64,000 bases of DNA from Sagittula sp048553715 (GCF_048553715.1 NZ_JBLZNC010000006.1:124001-188000), one strand, 5' to 3'; counted from the first letter of the stretch, positions 32,481 to 42,328 are shown. Notes: generated by a model not told the origin, from the letters alone. A program made the numbers and translations.

Positions 32481-35218
32481 GCGCGGCGCGACCCCTCCTC
32501 CAAGGCCTGCCTTAGCTTCTTCTCGATCAGATCGCGTTTGGCCTGACTGTGCAGTTTCAGGCCGAACATATCCTTGACGTAGAAGGTGTCGACCACCTGT
32601 TCGCCATAGGTCGCGATGACCGCCGAGGCGATATAGACGTTCTGATGCGCCAGCGTGCGGGTGATGTCGTACAACAGCCCCGCCCGGTCACGGGTGTCGA
32701 CCTCGATGATGGTAAAGATTTCGGAACCATCATTGTCAAAGGTGACATGCGTGGGGACTTTGAACGCTTTTTCGCGTTTCTTGAGCTTGTCCTTGGGCTT
32801 GATCGCATCGCGTGCGACGACTTCACCCGTAAGGGTTTTCAGCATCATCTGCCGCAGACGCGGGATGCGGGCATCGTCAAAGGGCGCGCCTTCGCTGTCC
32901 TGAATCCAGAACACCGCCGTGGCAAACCCGTCGCGCGTGGTAAAGGTGCGGGCATCCACAACGTTGGCCCCCACCAGTGCCAGCGCCCCGGTCAGTCGCG
33001 AGAAGATGCCGGGGTGATCTTGCAGTGCGAAACAGGCACGGGTGGCATCGCGGTCCTCGTCGAGGTGGATGTCCATGCGGATTTCATCCTGCGTGATCCC
33101 GCGCAGCAGATTGGCGAAAATGACATGCGCCGTGACATGCAGGCCCTGCCAATAGGGGGCGTAATGGCGCGTGGTTTCGCGGGCAATGTCCTCGGCCGAC
33201 CATTCGACCAGCGTGTCGCGGAGGGCTTTCTTGGCCTCCGTGCCACGGTTCTCGCGGTTGAGCACCTCCATCCCGTCTTCGAGCGCGCGGCGCGTCTGCC
33301 GGTAAAGCGCGCGGATCAGCGCCGCCTTCCAGTTGTTCCACGTGTCCGGCCCGACACCGCGAATGTCGCAGACCGTCAGAACCGTCAACAGGTCCAGCCG
33401 CTCACGGGTTTTGACCGCCTTGGCAAAGTCGCGCACCGTGCGCGGGTCGGCGATGTCGCGCTTTTGCGCCATGTCCGACATCAGCAGATGATAGCGCACC
33501 AGCCATTCTACGGTTTCGCATTCGTCTTTGTTCAGGCCAAGACGTGGCGCAACCGTGCGCGCGATGCGGGCCCCGATGATGGAATGGTCGCCATCGCGCC
33601 CCTTGCCGATGTCGTGCAGCAGCAGCGCCACATACATGACACGTCGGTTGATCCCCTCGTCGAGGATTTCCGACGCAACGGGCAGCTCTTCGTCCAGCTG
33701 GTGATCTTCGATTTCGGACAGATGCCAGATGCATTGGATCGTATGTTCGTCCACCGTGTAGTGGTGGTACATGTTGAACTGCATCATCGCCACAATATGG
33801 GCGAATTCGGGAATGAAGGCCCCGAGTACGCCCAATTCGTTCATCCGGCGCAGCGCACGTTCGGGATTGCCGTGGTTCAAAAGCAGGCTGAGAAACAGCT
33901 CCTGCGCGGCGGGATCATTGCGCAGGTCGTCATCGATCCGGTCCAGATTGTTCTGCACCAGCCGCATGGCGTCGGGGTGGATCAAAAGATCCGTGCGCAG
34001 AGCTTCCTCGAACACGCGCAGCAGGTTCAGGGGATCGGCAAGGAAGCTGTCGTCGTCCTGAATAGCAAGCCGCCCATGGGTGACGGTGTACCCTTTGGCA
34101 GTCACTGGGGTTCGACTGAAAATCCGTTTCAGCAAGGGCGGACCCTTGGTGTGATCCGCCTCCAGCGAGGTCAGCAGGATTCGCGTCAGATCCCCGACAG
34201 AGGTCGCGTGGCGGAAATAGTCCTGCATGAACCATTCCACGCCGCGCCGTCCGCCACGGTCGTTGTATCCCATGCGCGCCGCAACTTCGGGCTGCATGTC
34301 AAAGCTCAGCTGTTCCACCGCGCGGTTGGCGATCAGATGCAAATGGGTGCGCACGGCCCACAAAAACCGTTCCGCCTGAACGAAGGTCTCGTATTCCTCG
34401 GGCAGGAAGACACCTGACTGCACAAGCTGGCCGACATCGTCGGTGTGATGGACGTATTTGATGATCCAGAACAGCGATTGCAGGTCGCGCAGGCCGCCTT
34501 TGCCTTCTTTGACGTTGGGCTCCACCATATAGCGCTGGCCCTGTTTGTCGTGGCGGGCGTCACGTTCTTCGAGCTTGGCGGTGATGAATTCGCGTTCGGT
34601 GCCGTTGAACAGCTGGCTCCACAGGGTTTCATCCAACTCGTCGGACAGGGCGCTGTCACCGGCCAGATGGCGCGCTTCGAGCATGGCTGTGCGGATGGTG
34701 AAATCCTCGCCGCCCAGACGGACGCAATCGCGCACGGTCCGTGAGGAATGGCCGACTTTCAGCTTCAGATCCCACAGGATGTACAGCATCGATTCAATGA
34801 CGCTTTCAGCCCATGCGGTGATTTTATACGGGGTCAGGAACAGCAGATCGACGTCGGAAAAGGGTGCCATCTCGCCACGGCCATAGCCACCGACGGCCAC
34901 CACGGCCAGACGCTCGCTGTCTGTGGGATTGTGTTTGGGGTGCAGAACCTGCGTGGCAATCTCGAAGGCGAGGTTCACCACGCCATCGGTCAGCCATGTG
35001 TAGGATCGGGTGGTCCTACGGGCGCCGAAGGGTTCGTGGGCAAACGCCTCTGCGATAATGGCGCGACCGGATTTTATGGCGGCGGACAGGCAGGCCACGG
35101 TGGCTTTGCGGACCTCGGCCTCTGTTGCGCCGGGCTCCAGCGTGGCGAAAAGCTCGGCCCGCACGCCGGGAAGGTCAAAGATATCGGCTGCCGGCGCGAT
35201 CAGATCCGCCGGCAGCAT
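32471..35218 (-). CDS. glnD: bifunctional [protein-PII] uridylyltransferase / uridylyl-removing enzyme GlnD
   Basis: 915 residues from the ATG at 35218 (MLPADLIAPAADIFDLPG); a TTG at 35272 would overlap the upstream lipoprotein gene. The nucleotidyltransferase motif VGGYGRGEMAPFSDVDLLFL is followed by the GlnD linker, an HD domain (LLLHDIGKGRDGDHSIIGA) and two C-terminal ACT domains (AGLLYDITRTLAHQ in the second). GlnD senses glutamine and uridylylates or deuridylylates PII. It starts 13 bp after the LppC-like stop. Confidence 0.96.
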   Translation of the reverse strand: MLPADLIAPAADIFDLPGVRAELFATLEPGATEAEVRKATVACLSAAIKSGRAIIAEAFAHEPFGARRTTRSYTWLTDGVVNLAFEIATQVLHPKHNPTDSERLAVVAVGGYGRGEMAPFSDVDLLFLTPYKITAWAESVIESMLYILWDLKLKVGHSSRTVRDCVRLGGEDFTIRTAMLEARHLAGDSALSDELDETLWSQLFNGTEREFITAKLEERDARHDKQGQRYMVEPNVKEGKGGLRDLQSLFWIIKYVHHTDDVGQLVQSGVFLPEEYETFVQAERFLWAVRTHLHLIANRAVEQLSFDMQPEVAARMGYNDRGGRRGVEWFMQDYFRHATSVGDLTRILLTSLEADHTKGPPLLKRIFSRTPVTAKGYTVTHGRLAIQDDDSFLADPLNLLRVFEEALRTDLLIHPDAMRLVQNNLDRIDDDLRNDPAAQELFLSLLLNHGNPERALRRMNELGVLGAFIPEFAHIVAMMQFNMYHHYTVDEHTIQCIWHLSEIEDHQLDEELPVASEILDEGINRRVMYVALLLHDIGKGRDGDHSIIGARIARTVAPRLGLNKDECETVEWLVRYHLLMSDMAQKRDIADPRTVRDFAKAVKTRERLDLLTVLTVCDIRGVGPDTWNNWKAALIRALYRQTRRALEDGMEVLNRENRGTEAKKALRDTLVEWSAEDIARETTRHYAPYWQGLHVTAHVIFANLLRGITQDEIRMDIHLDEDRDATRACFALQDHPGIFSRLTGALALVGANVVDARTFTTRDGFATAVFWIQDSEGAPFDDARIPRLRQMMLKTLTGEVVARDAIKPKDKLKKREKAFKVPTHVTFDNDGSEIFTIIEVDTRDRAGLLYDITRTLAHQNVYIASAVIATYGEQVVDTFYVKDMFGLKLHSQAKRDLIEKKLRQALEEGSRRAYS

Positions 35219-35231
35219 GTTTGCGTCTGGT

Positions 35232-36425
35232 TCAGAAACCGGTTCCGGAGAGGCTGCTGGGGGCAGGGTCAAGGATCACCATCTGGTTGTTCTGGATCGT
35301 GGCAATCGCCAGCGCGCGCTGGTTGGTGCCATCTTTGAGCAGGCGGAATACACCGCCAGAGCCGGTAAATCCAGCAGAGGTGAGGCTTTTACCGCTCAGT
35401 GCGTCCGCGTTGCCGCGTTTTGCCAGCAAACCGATGGCAGAGATGCCGTCATAGGCCAGACCGGCCAGCGGATGCGGCGCGGCCCCGAAGGTCGCGGTGT
35501 AGCGCTGGTCAAACGACGCCTGACGCGCGCGGTCGGGCAGGGCGAACCACGCCCCCTGTGCACCGGGCAGGGCAAACAGATCGGGGCGCACATCCCAACG
35601 GGTCAGACCGGCATACTGGACCTGAGACGGAGACACGCCGTTCTCGGGCAGTTGTTGCAACAGCATGGGCATGGCTGCATTTGTCGCATCCGTGGTGATA
35701 AAGATCGAATCCGCTGCGCCGGATTGCACAGCCGCTGCCGCGCGTTTGGCGGTGTCGCTGACACCGGCCACGGACAGCTCGTAGGCTTCGGAGGACAGCA
35801 CCTGAATGCCGTTGACCGTGGCGGCCTGTTCAATGGCGATCTTGCCGAACTGGCCGGGGACATCGTTGGAATAGACGACAACGATACGCTGTTTGCCCTG
35901 TGCGCGTGCATGCGCCATCAGGCGGTTGGCTGTGTTCGCAAAGGTCGGCCCGAGGATAAAGACGTTGCCGCCCGCAATGGCGGTCGTGTTGGAAAAGCTC
36001 AGGACATTTACGCCCTCGTCGGACACGGCCGCCCCGGCTGCGTTTGCCGCCTCGGAGAACAGCGGGCCGAGGATGATCTTGGCGCCGTCGTCGACTGCGG
36101 ATTGTGCAACGCTTGCGGCTTGGGCGGCCTGACCGCCGGTGTCGTAGACGCGCAGGTCGATCTCGACCCCGTCGAGTTCGCTGATGGCAAGGCGTGCGGC
36201 GTTTTCCAGCGAAGAGGCCACAGGCCCCGCACCGCCGTCAGACTTTGGCACCAGCAAAGCGACGGGCACGGGGGCGCCCGCTTCGATCGCCGGTCCGTCG
36301 GCCCCGGCAGGGGCGCCGCCAAGACCGCCGACCAAGGCAGGGTCACAAGCCGCGAGAAGAGCGGTCGAAGCAAGCGCGGCCAGAGACAGGCGCGCCTTGC
36401 GGAGGCGTGGCAAAACAGTGAACAT
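35232..36425 (-). CDS. penicillin-binding protein activator (LppC/LpoA-like lipoprotein)
   Basis: 397 residues from the ATG at 36425 (MFTVLPRLRKARLSLAALAS), with GAGGGAG as RBS. The signal ends in a lipobox (ALLAAC), so the mature protein is a lipoprotein. The rest is a periplasmic-binding-like fold (VALLVPKSDGGAGPVASSLENAARLA, LSFSNTTAIAGGNVFILGP) as in LpoA C-terminal domains and ABC amino-acid binding proteins; the N-terminal TPR part of enteric LpoA is absent. A role in activating PBP1A is inferred. Divergent from rsmI. Confidence 0.82.
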   Translation of the reverse strand: MFTVLPRLRKARLSLAALASTALLAACDPALVGGLGGAPAGADGPAIEAGAPVPVALLVPKSDGGAGPVASSLENAARLAISELDGVEIDLRVYDTGGQAAQAASVAQSAVDDGAKIILGPLFSEAANAAGAAVSDEGVNVLSFSNTTAIAGGNVFILGPTFANTANRLMAHARAQGKQRIVVVYSNDVPGQFGKIAIEQAATVNGIQVLSSEAYELSVAGVSDTAKRAAAAVQSGAADSIFITTDATNAAMPMLLQQLPENGVSPSQVQYAGLTRWDVRPDLFALPGAQGAWFALPDRARQASFDQRYTATFGAAPHPLAGLAYDGISAIGLLAKRGNADALSGKSLTSAGFTGSGGVFRLLKDGTNQRALAIATIQNNQMVILDPAPSSLSGTGF

Positions 36426-36512
36426 TGGACTCCCTCGTCGTCTTTCTGATAGCGGGGTGCGCGGCCCGCTTGGGTTTGCCATAAACATAGAGAAGCGGGA
36501 AAGGCGGGGCCA

Positions 36513-37403
36513 GTGACGATTGACGACACGGCGGAAATTGGCGGGGGGAAAGCGGGCGGCATGCTCCCCGCTGGGCTGCATCTGGTGGCTGTTCCCATCG
36601 GCAACGCCCGTGACATTACGTTGCGTGCCCTTGATGCGCTGCGCGATGCGGATGTGCTGGTGGCCGAGGATACGCGCAGCCTGCGCCGGTTGATGGACCT
36701 GCACGGCATCGCGGTAGGGGACCGGCCCTTGCTGGCCTACCACGATCACAACGGGGACCGCGCGCGCCCGCGTCTTTTGGCAGATATCGCTGCGGGCAAA
36801 TCGGTGGTCTACGCGTCAGAGGCGGGCACTCCGATGGTGTCGGACCCGGGCTTCGATCTGGCGCGCGCGGTCACCGAAGAGGGCGGGGCTGTCACCAGCC
36901 TGCCCGGCGCATCGGCGGCGATAACGGCCCTGACTTTGGCAGGACTGCCGACCGACCGCTTTATGTTTGTGGGGTTCTTACCCTCCGCCGGAGGGCCGCG
37001 GCGCAAGGCTTTGGATGAATTGGTGGGCGTGGCCGCGACCTTGGTATTCTACGAATCTCCCAAACGTCTGGCAGCCATGCTGTCTGAGGCATCGGAACGG
37101 CTGGGCAACCGCAATGCCGCTGTCTGCCGGGAATTGACCAAACGGTTCGAAGAGGTGCGACAGGGCGGATTGGTCGAATTGTCGGAGTTCTATGCCGCAA
37201 ATCCCCCGAAAGGCGAAATCGTCGTCGTGGTGGATCGTGGAAATTCAGAAACGATTAGTGAAATCGATATAGAACACGAGGTGAACAAGGCGCTGGAAAC
37301 GATGTCGGTGCGCGATGCCGCGGACTATGTCGCGACCCGCTTCAACGTGAAACGGCGCCCAGTGTATCAAATGGCGATGCGCATTTCTGACGGTAAAGGC
37401 TAG
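36513..37403 (+). CDS. rsmI: 16S rRNA (cytidine1402-2'-O)-methyltransferase
   Basis: 296 residues from a GTG at 36513 with AAAGGCGGGG upstream; the ATG at 36561 is an alternative. The tetrapyrrole-methylase fold is clear: GLHLVAVPIGNARDITLRALDAL, LVAEDTRSLRRLM, VVYASEAGTPMVSDPGF and GASAAITALTLAGLPTDRF. RsmI adds the 2'-O-methyl of m4Cm1402. Followed after 14 bp by the YraN gene, the usual neighbour. Confidence 0.94.
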   Translation: MTIDDTAEIGGGKAGGMLPAGLHLVAVPIGNARDITLRALDALRDADVLVAEDTRSLRRLMDLHGIAVGDRPLLAYHDHNGDRARPRLLADIAAGKSVVYASEAGTPMVSDPGFDLARAVTEEGGAVTSLPGASAAITALTLAGLPTDRFMFVGFLPSAGGPRRKALDELVGVAATLVFYESPKRLAAMLSEASERLGNRNAAVCRELTKRFEEVRQGGLVELSEFYAANPPKGEIVVVVDRGNSETISEIDIEHEVNKALETMSVRDAADYVATRFNVKRRPVYQMAMRISDGKG

Positions 37404-37417
37404 GGGTAGGCGGACAA

Positions 37418-37891
37418 ATGGCGCAGCGGAAACATCGACCGAAACGTGACCCGCGCCAGATGTCGCTGTGGGATTGGACGCCGCCGGTAGATGCGTCTGC
37501 CGTACCGGTTTCTATGGTGCGAACTCGTCGCGCATCGACAGGGGCGATGGGCCACGCCGCCGGGGCTTCTGCCGAATTGCGCGTGGCACAGGATTATGAA
37601 CGGCGTGGATATCCGATCGCACGCACCAGATGGCGGGGCAAGGGTGGGGAAATCGACCTGATCGCGCAGGACGGCGATGCGGTGGTTTTTGTTGAGGTTA
37701 AACAAAGCAGAACATTTGATCGGGCCGTTGCGCGCTTGGGCCGTCGCCAGATAGCGCGGCTTCAATCCGCCGCTGAGGAATACCTTGGCACGCAGCCGAA
37801 TGGGGCCCTGACCGAGATGCGATTTGATGTGGCTTTGGTTAATGGCTTCGGCGAAATGCGCGTAATCGAGAATGCGTTGATGGATTGGTAA
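37418..37891 (+). CDS. YraN/UPF0102 family protein
   Basis: 157 residues. The nuclease-like core is conserved: GHAAGASAELRVAQDYERRGY, then RWRGKGGEIDLIAQDGDAVVFVEVK with the E-D-ExK arrangement of restriction-endonuclease folds. The first 43 residues (MAQRKHRPKRDPRQMSLWDW and on) are a basic, disordered-looking extension not needed for the fold. Function unproven; it commonly follows rsmI, as here. Confidence 0.85.
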   Translation: MAQRKHRPKRDPRQMSLWDWTPPVDASAVPVSMVRTRRASTGAMGHAAGASAELRVAQDYERRGYPIARTRWRGKGGEIDLIAQDGDAVVFVEVKQSRTFDRAVARLGRRQIARLQSAAEEYLGTQPNGALTEMRFDVALVNGFGEMRVIENALMDW

Positions 37892-37979
37892 ATTTTCGCA
37901 CAGGGTCTTTGCATTGCCACTTGGTCTTTGATCAGCCATCTATACATGGAATTCAAAGCCGAATTCTAAGGGGATGCGC

Positions 37980-38915
37980 ATGAAGATCGCTTTTCAGATG
38001 GACCCGATTGCGGGGGTCAACATCAACGCGGACAGCACGTTCCGTCTGGCCGAAGAGGCCCAAGCGCGTGGCCACGAGCTGTTTTACTACGGACCGGACC
38101 AGCTTTCCTTTGACGAGGGGCGGATCACCGCGACAGGCCATTGGATGACGGTGCAGCGTGTGGCTGGTGAACCTGCTGTACTGGGAGAGCGTGTCACCAT
38201 CGACCTTGCTGATGTCGATGTGGTCTGGTTGCGGCAAGATCCGCCATTCGACATGCATTACATTACAACGACGCACCTGTTGGACCGACTGAAGGGGAAA
38301 ACGCTGGTCGTTAACGATCCGTTCTGGGTGCGGAACTTCCCTGAAAAGCTGTTGGTTCTGGGGTTCGAAGGGCTGACGCCGCCGACCATGATTGCCCGTG
38401 ATCTTGAGGCGATCAAATCTTTCCGTGCCAAACATGGCGACGTCATCCTGAAGCCGCTTTACGGCAATGGCGGGGCGGGGGTGTTTCGACTTACGCAGGA
38501 TGACCGCAACCTCAGCTCACTGCATGAACTGTTCACCGGGTTCTCGCGTGAACCGTTGATCGTGCAGAAATACCTGCCGGATGTGGTTAAGGGCGACAAG
38601 CGTGTGATTCTTGTTGATGGCGAACCTGTGGGGGCGATCAACCGGGTACCGGCTGAGGGCGAAGTGCGGTCCAACATGCATGTGGGCGGCCGCCCCGAAA
38701 AAGTAGAGCTGACAGAGCGTGATCTTGAAATCTGTGCGGCGATCGGACCGACCCTGCGCGACCATGGGCAGATTTTTGTCGGTATTGATGTAATCGGCGA
38801 TTGGCTGACAGAGATCAACGTGACCTCTCCCACCGGCATTCAAGAGCTTGAGCGCTTTGACGGGATCAATGTGGCCGAGAAAATCTGGCAGGCCATCGAA
38901 GCGAAGCTGGCGTGA
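37980..38915 (+). CDS. gshB: glutathione synthetase
   Basis: 311 residues from the ATG at 37980 (MKIAFQMDPIAGVNINADSTF), with AAGGGG 7 bp before; an ATG at 37974 adds two residues. N-terminal GshB domain followed by ATP-grasp with LKPLYGNGGAGVFRL, VQKYLPDVVKGDKRVILVDGE and ITEINVTSPTG-type metal ligands (LTEINVTSPTGIQELE). It joins gamma-glutamylcysteine and glycine. The stop overlaps the esterase GTG by 4 bp. Confidence 0.95.
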   Translation: MKIAFQMDPIAGVNINADSTFRLAEEAQARGHELFYYGPDQLSFDEGRITATGHWMTVQRVAGEPAVLGERVTIDLADVDVVWLRQDPPFDMHYITTTHLLDRLKGKTLVVNDPFWVRNFPEKLLVLGFEGLTPPTMIARDLEAIKSFRAKHGDVILKPLYGNGGAGVFRLTQDDRNLSSLHELFTGFSREPLIVQKYLPDVVKGDKRVILVDGEPVGAINRVPAEGEVRSNMHVGGRPEKVELTERDLEICAAIGPTLRDHGQIFVGIDVIGDWLTEINVTSPTGIQELERFDGINVAEKIWQAIEAKLA

Positions 38916-39808
38916 GTTGGCGGCTGCAGCTGCTGAACGCGCAGCTGCGGCTTTTTTCGCGTCCTCGCATCGCGCGCACCGCCCGCCCGGAGGACGCCGT
39001 AGCATCGGTGGAGCGTGCCTCCCGCCTTGCGTGGATGCCTCATAATTTCCGTATGTTGCAGCGTCCGGGGGATCTGCACTGGATCAGTTGCGGCGTGTGC
39101 CCGACGGATCGTGTGGTTTTATACTTTCACGGCGGTGGCTTTATCGCGGGCAGCCCGCATACGCATCGGGCCATGCTGGGGGCATTGTCGCAGGCGGCAG
39201 GGGTGGAGGTTTGCGCGCCACGCTACCCGTTGGCGCAAACTGCTCCTTTTCCTGCCCAGATTGAAGCGGCGCATGCGGCCTGGGCGCGGTTGCAGTCGCT
39301 GGGCTACGCGGCTGACCGCATCGTGGTCGGCGGCGATTCCGCAGGTGGCGGTCTGGCATTGTGTCTGGTCGCAGCCTTGTGCCAGCAGGGGACGCCGCCC
39401 GCCGGTGTGTTTACCTTTTCCCCATGGACGGATCTCAGCGCCAGCGGTGAATCCCTGCGGCGCAACGCAGATCGTGACCCCTTATTGCCCGCGAACAGGA
39501 TCGAAGAGCTTGCTGCCTTAATCTTATGCGGGGCTGACGCCTGTGATCCGCGGGCGTCAGCCCTGTTTGCCGAATATCCCCGCTGTCCGCCGGTCTGGAT
39601 GGCATGGGGCGAGACCGAAGTGCTGTATGATGATTGCGCACGCATGGTGACGCGGCTGCGCCAGTTTGGCGCGCAGGTCACCACAGAACGCCATCCAACG
39701 GCCCCGCATGTGTGGCCGCTGTTTCAGGGCTGGGTGCCGGAGGCCACGGCCACGCTCAGACGGGCCGCGCGTTTTGTTCAGGCGTCCCTGGACGAAACCA
39801 GCCGGTAA
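38912..39808 (+). CDS. alpha/beta hydrolase, HSL-type esterase
   Basis: 298 residues from the GTG at 38912, overlapping the gshB stop. The oxyanion-hole motif HGGGF is at 73-77, the nucleophile elbow GDSAGGGLAL puts Ser at 143, and late Asp (VLYDD) and His (TAPHVWPLF) complete the triad. It belongs to the hormone-sensitive-lipase family of carboxylesterases; substrate unknown. Its last 31 bp overlap the convergent comM gene. Confidence 0.87.
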   Translation: MSWRLQLLNAQLRLFSRPRIARTARPEDAVASVERASRLAWMPHNFRMLQRPGDLHWISCGVCPTDRVVLYFHGGGFIAGSPHTHRAMLGALSQAAGVEVCAPRYPLAQTAPFPAQIEAAHAAWARLQSLGYAADRIVVGGDSAGGGLALCLVAALCQQGTPPAGVFTFSPWTDLSASGESLRRNADRDPLLPANRIEELAALILCGADACDPRASALFAEYPRCPPVWMAWGETEVLYDDCARMVTRLRQFGAQVTTERHPTAPHVWPLFQGWVPEATATLRRAARFVQASLDETSR

Positions 39809-41292
39809 CTCAGCGCCTCTGCCAGATGCGGCCGCGCGATTTCTGCGCTCTGGTCGAGGTCCGCAATCGTCCGGGCCACGCGCAAGACGCGGTGATATCC
39901 GCGCGCGGACAAATGAAAACGCTCCGCCGCCGTGTTCAGCATGTCGCGAGTCTCCGGGGTCAGGGGGGCGATTTCCGACAGCAGATCGCCTTCTGCATCG
40001 GCGTTGGTGGAGACACCGGGATGGTCGGCGAACCTGTCGCTTTGTATCTGACGGGCATGGGCCACACGTTCAGCCACGCTGCGCGAGCTGTCGCCCGAGG
40101 GTGGCAGGTTCAGATCCTCCACCATGACGGCAGGCACGTCGAGACGCAGGTCAAAGCGATCCATCAACGGACCCGAGATGCGGCCCAGATAGTCTTCGGC
40201 GCACAGCGGCGCCTTGGAGCAGGCCAGATTGGCATCGGCCAGATGCCCGCACCGGCACGGATTCGCCGCTGCCATCAACAAAAATCGGGCAGGATAGCGG
40301 ACGTGGGCGTTGGCGCGCGATACCATGACCTCGCCGGTTTCCAGAGGTTGTCGCAGGGTATCCAGCACCGCGCGCGGGAATTCGGGCAGTTCGTCCATGA
40401 ACAACACACCATTGTGCGCAAGGCTGATCTCTCCGGGTTGGGCGCGCCGCCCGCCGCCAATCAAAGCAGCGGTCGAGGCCGTGTGATGCGGTTCCTGAAA
40501 CGGTCGCATACGAGAAATGCCGCCATCGGTCAGCAATCCCGCGACGGAGTGCACCATCGAGGTTTCCAATGCCTCGATTGGGGAGAGCGGCGGCAGCAGG
40601 CTCGGCATCCGTGCGGCCAACATGGATTTCCCCGCCCCCGGTGGCCCGATCATCAGCATATGGTGCCGCCCTGATGCGGCGATTTCCATTGCCCGTTTTG
40701 CACGTTCCTGCCCTTTGACATCCTGCAAATCGCGATGTGTGGGCGGAATGGTGACCTCGCCGCCCGAGGCGGGTGGCAATATGGATTGGCCGGTGAAATG
40801 GCGAATGATGTCCAATAGGCTATCGGCGCCGAGGACGGTGCAAGCCTCGACCCAGGCTGCTTCGCGGCCCGAGGCGCGCGGGCACATCAGCGTGCGGCTT
40901 TCACTGGCGGCGGTCATGGCAGCGGGCAAGGCGCCCACGACTGGCATCAGTGTTCCGTTGAGCGACAGCTCCCCCAAGGCCAAAGTATGCGACACGGCGT
41001 CCGGCGGAATGATGTCCAACGCAGACAGCAATGCCATCGCGATCGGCAGATCGAAGTGCGAGCCTTCCTTGGGCAGATCGGCAGGCGACATATTGATTGT
41101 GATGCGTTTGGACGGCAAAGCGATGGAAAGTGAGGTCAGCGCGGTGCGGACACGGTCACGGGCTTCGGAGACGGCTTTGTTCGGCAGGCCGACGATGGAA
41201 AAGGCCGGCAGCCCCGGGGTGATCGCGCATTGCACCTCGACAGGGCGGGCATCGACCCCCTCAAAAGCGACAGTATGAGCAACTGTTACCAT
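39778..41292 (-). CDS. comM: YifB/ComM-family Mg-chelatase-like AAA+ ATPase
   Basis: 504 residues. An N-terminal Lon-like domain (MVTVAHTVAFEGVDARPVEVQC, VGLPNKAVSEARDRVRTAL) is followed by Walker A GPPGAGKSMLAARM, Walker B GVLFMDELPEF and a C-terminal Mg-chelatase module with CxCG-like cysteines (PCRCGHL). ComM is a hexameric branch-migration helicase that aids integration of transformed DNA. It is the last normal gene before the IS/tRNA island; its 3' end overlaps the esterase by 31 bp. Confidence 0.92.
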   Translation of the reverse strand: MVTVAHTVAFEGVDARPVEVQCAITPGLPAFSIVGLPNKAVSEARDRVRTALTSLSIALPSKRITINMSPADLPKEGSHFDLPIAMALLSALDIIPPDAVSHTLALGELSLNGTLMPVVGALPAAMTAASESRTLMCPRASGREAAWVEACTVLGADSLLDIIRHFTGQSILPPASGGEVTIPPTHRDLQDVKGQERAKRAMEIAASGRHHMLMIGPPGAGKSMLAARMPSLLPPLSPIEALETSMVHSVAGLLTDGGISRMRPFQEPHHTASTAALIGGGRRAQPGEISLAHNGVLFMDELPEFPRAVLDTLRQPLETGEVMVSRANAHVRYPARFLLMAAANPCRCGHLADANLACSKAPLCAEDYLGRISGPLMDRFDLRLDVPAVMVEDLNLPPSGDSSRSVAERVAHARQIQSDRFADHPGVSTNADAEGDLLSEIAPLTPETRDMLNTAAERFHLSARGYHRVLRVARTIADLDQSAEIARPHLAEALSYRLVSSRDA

Positions 41293-41386
41293 CTGTGCTC
41301 CGCGTCAGATCTGAGCCACCTTGACGCTAGCTTGGTTAGAAAAAGGTAAATTTGACCGCCAGCAGGGTGACTTTTGTTCGTCGGGT

Positions 41387-42185
41387 TGAATAGCCCCGCG
41401 TTTCTTAGACGCCTTGGTTGTTCAGTTTTTGTTGCCGTTCGAACTCTATCGGCGACAGCATGCCGTTATGCGCGTGCTTGCGTTTCGGATTCTAGAACAT
41501 TTCGATGGAGTCGAACACATCCTGCCTTGCTTCTGCACGTGTGCGGTATGTCCGCCGCCGGATCCGCTCGCGCTTGAGCAGGTTGAAGAGGCTCTCTGCA
41601 ACGGCAGTATCATGGCAGTTCCCTCTCCTGCTCATCGAATGTTCCGGTTTGTGGACGCGTAGGAACGCAGCCCGATCCATACTGGTGAACTGGCTGCCCT
41701 GATCCGAGTGGATCAGGACCTTATCGCGGGGCTTTCGACGCCAGATCGCCATCAAGAGAGCTTGCAGAACCACATCGGTGGTCTGCCTGCTGTGCATCGA
41801 CCAACCTACGTCCCTTCTGGAATAAAGGTCGATGACAACAGCCAGATAGGCGAAGCCTTCATGGGTCCGGATAGAGGTGATGTCTGTCAGCCAGACACTG
41901 TCGGCCGCGGCGACGTCACACGCAGCAGTGCGCGCTTCAGCCTGCGGATCTCGTCGTCCTTCTCGGTGTCGCCTGACACTGCCTTCGCAAACTTGCGCTT
42001 CCACGCATACAGAGAATGCGTACTGACACCCAACCGGTCTGACACTTCCTTCACCCGACAGCCTCGCTCAGTAATTTGCGCGACCGCATCTCGCTTGAAA
42101 TCGCCTGTGAAATTCCCTGTGCCCATCATTGCCTTCTAGCCTCAAAGTTGGCGTAGAAGGCGTACACAATACACGGGGCTATTCA
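41387..42185 (-). mobile_element. IS3-family element, internally deleted, with intact ends and 3-bp target duplication
   Basis: The 799-bp element is bounded by inverted repeats starting TGAATAGCCCCG (41387-41398, and its complement at 42174-42185). Both ends are flanked by GGT (41384-41386 and 42186-42188), a 3-bp duplication typical of IS3 elements. It contains orfA and a partial orfB on the minus strand. IS3 elements are usually about 1.2 kb, so roughly 400 bp is missing from the middle. Confidence 0.88.
41405..42129 (-). pseudogene. IS3-family transposase remnant (orfA plus truncated orfB)
   Basis: OrfA starts at the ATG at 42129 (MMGTGNFTGDFKRDAVAQITERG) and runs into a deletion junction near 41920-41950, after EIRRLKRAL. 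The rest is orfB in another frame: WLTDITSIRTHEGFAYLAVV (first DDE Asp), IHSDQGSQFTS (second Asp) and NCHDTAVAESLFNLLK (Glu). The early orfB region is absent. A TAG at 41492-41494 replaces the expected Tyr codon in IEMFxNPKRKHAHNGM; the original frame continues 28 codons to TAA at 41405. The protein is not functional. Confidence 0.88.
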
Positions 42186-42250
42186 GGTGCGGATCCCTGA
42201 TCACGTTGACAAGACCTGTTATTTCGCTGATAGATGCGCGGCGCACGCGC

Positions 42251-42328
42251 GGGCCGTTAGCTCAGCTGGATTAGAGCAGGGAACTTCTAATTCTCAGGTC
42301 GGGGGTTCGAGTCCTCCACGGCTCGCCA
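42251..42328 (+). tRNA. tRNA-Arg (TCT)
   Basis: Cloverleaf fits: acceptor GGGCCGT/ACGGCTC, D-arm GCTC/GAGC, anticodon stem GGGAA/TTCTC with loop CTTCTAA (anticodon TCT, reads AGA), T-arm GGGGG-TTCGAGT-CCTCC, and encoded CCA. It lies between two decayed insertion sequences. Confidence 0.93.
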
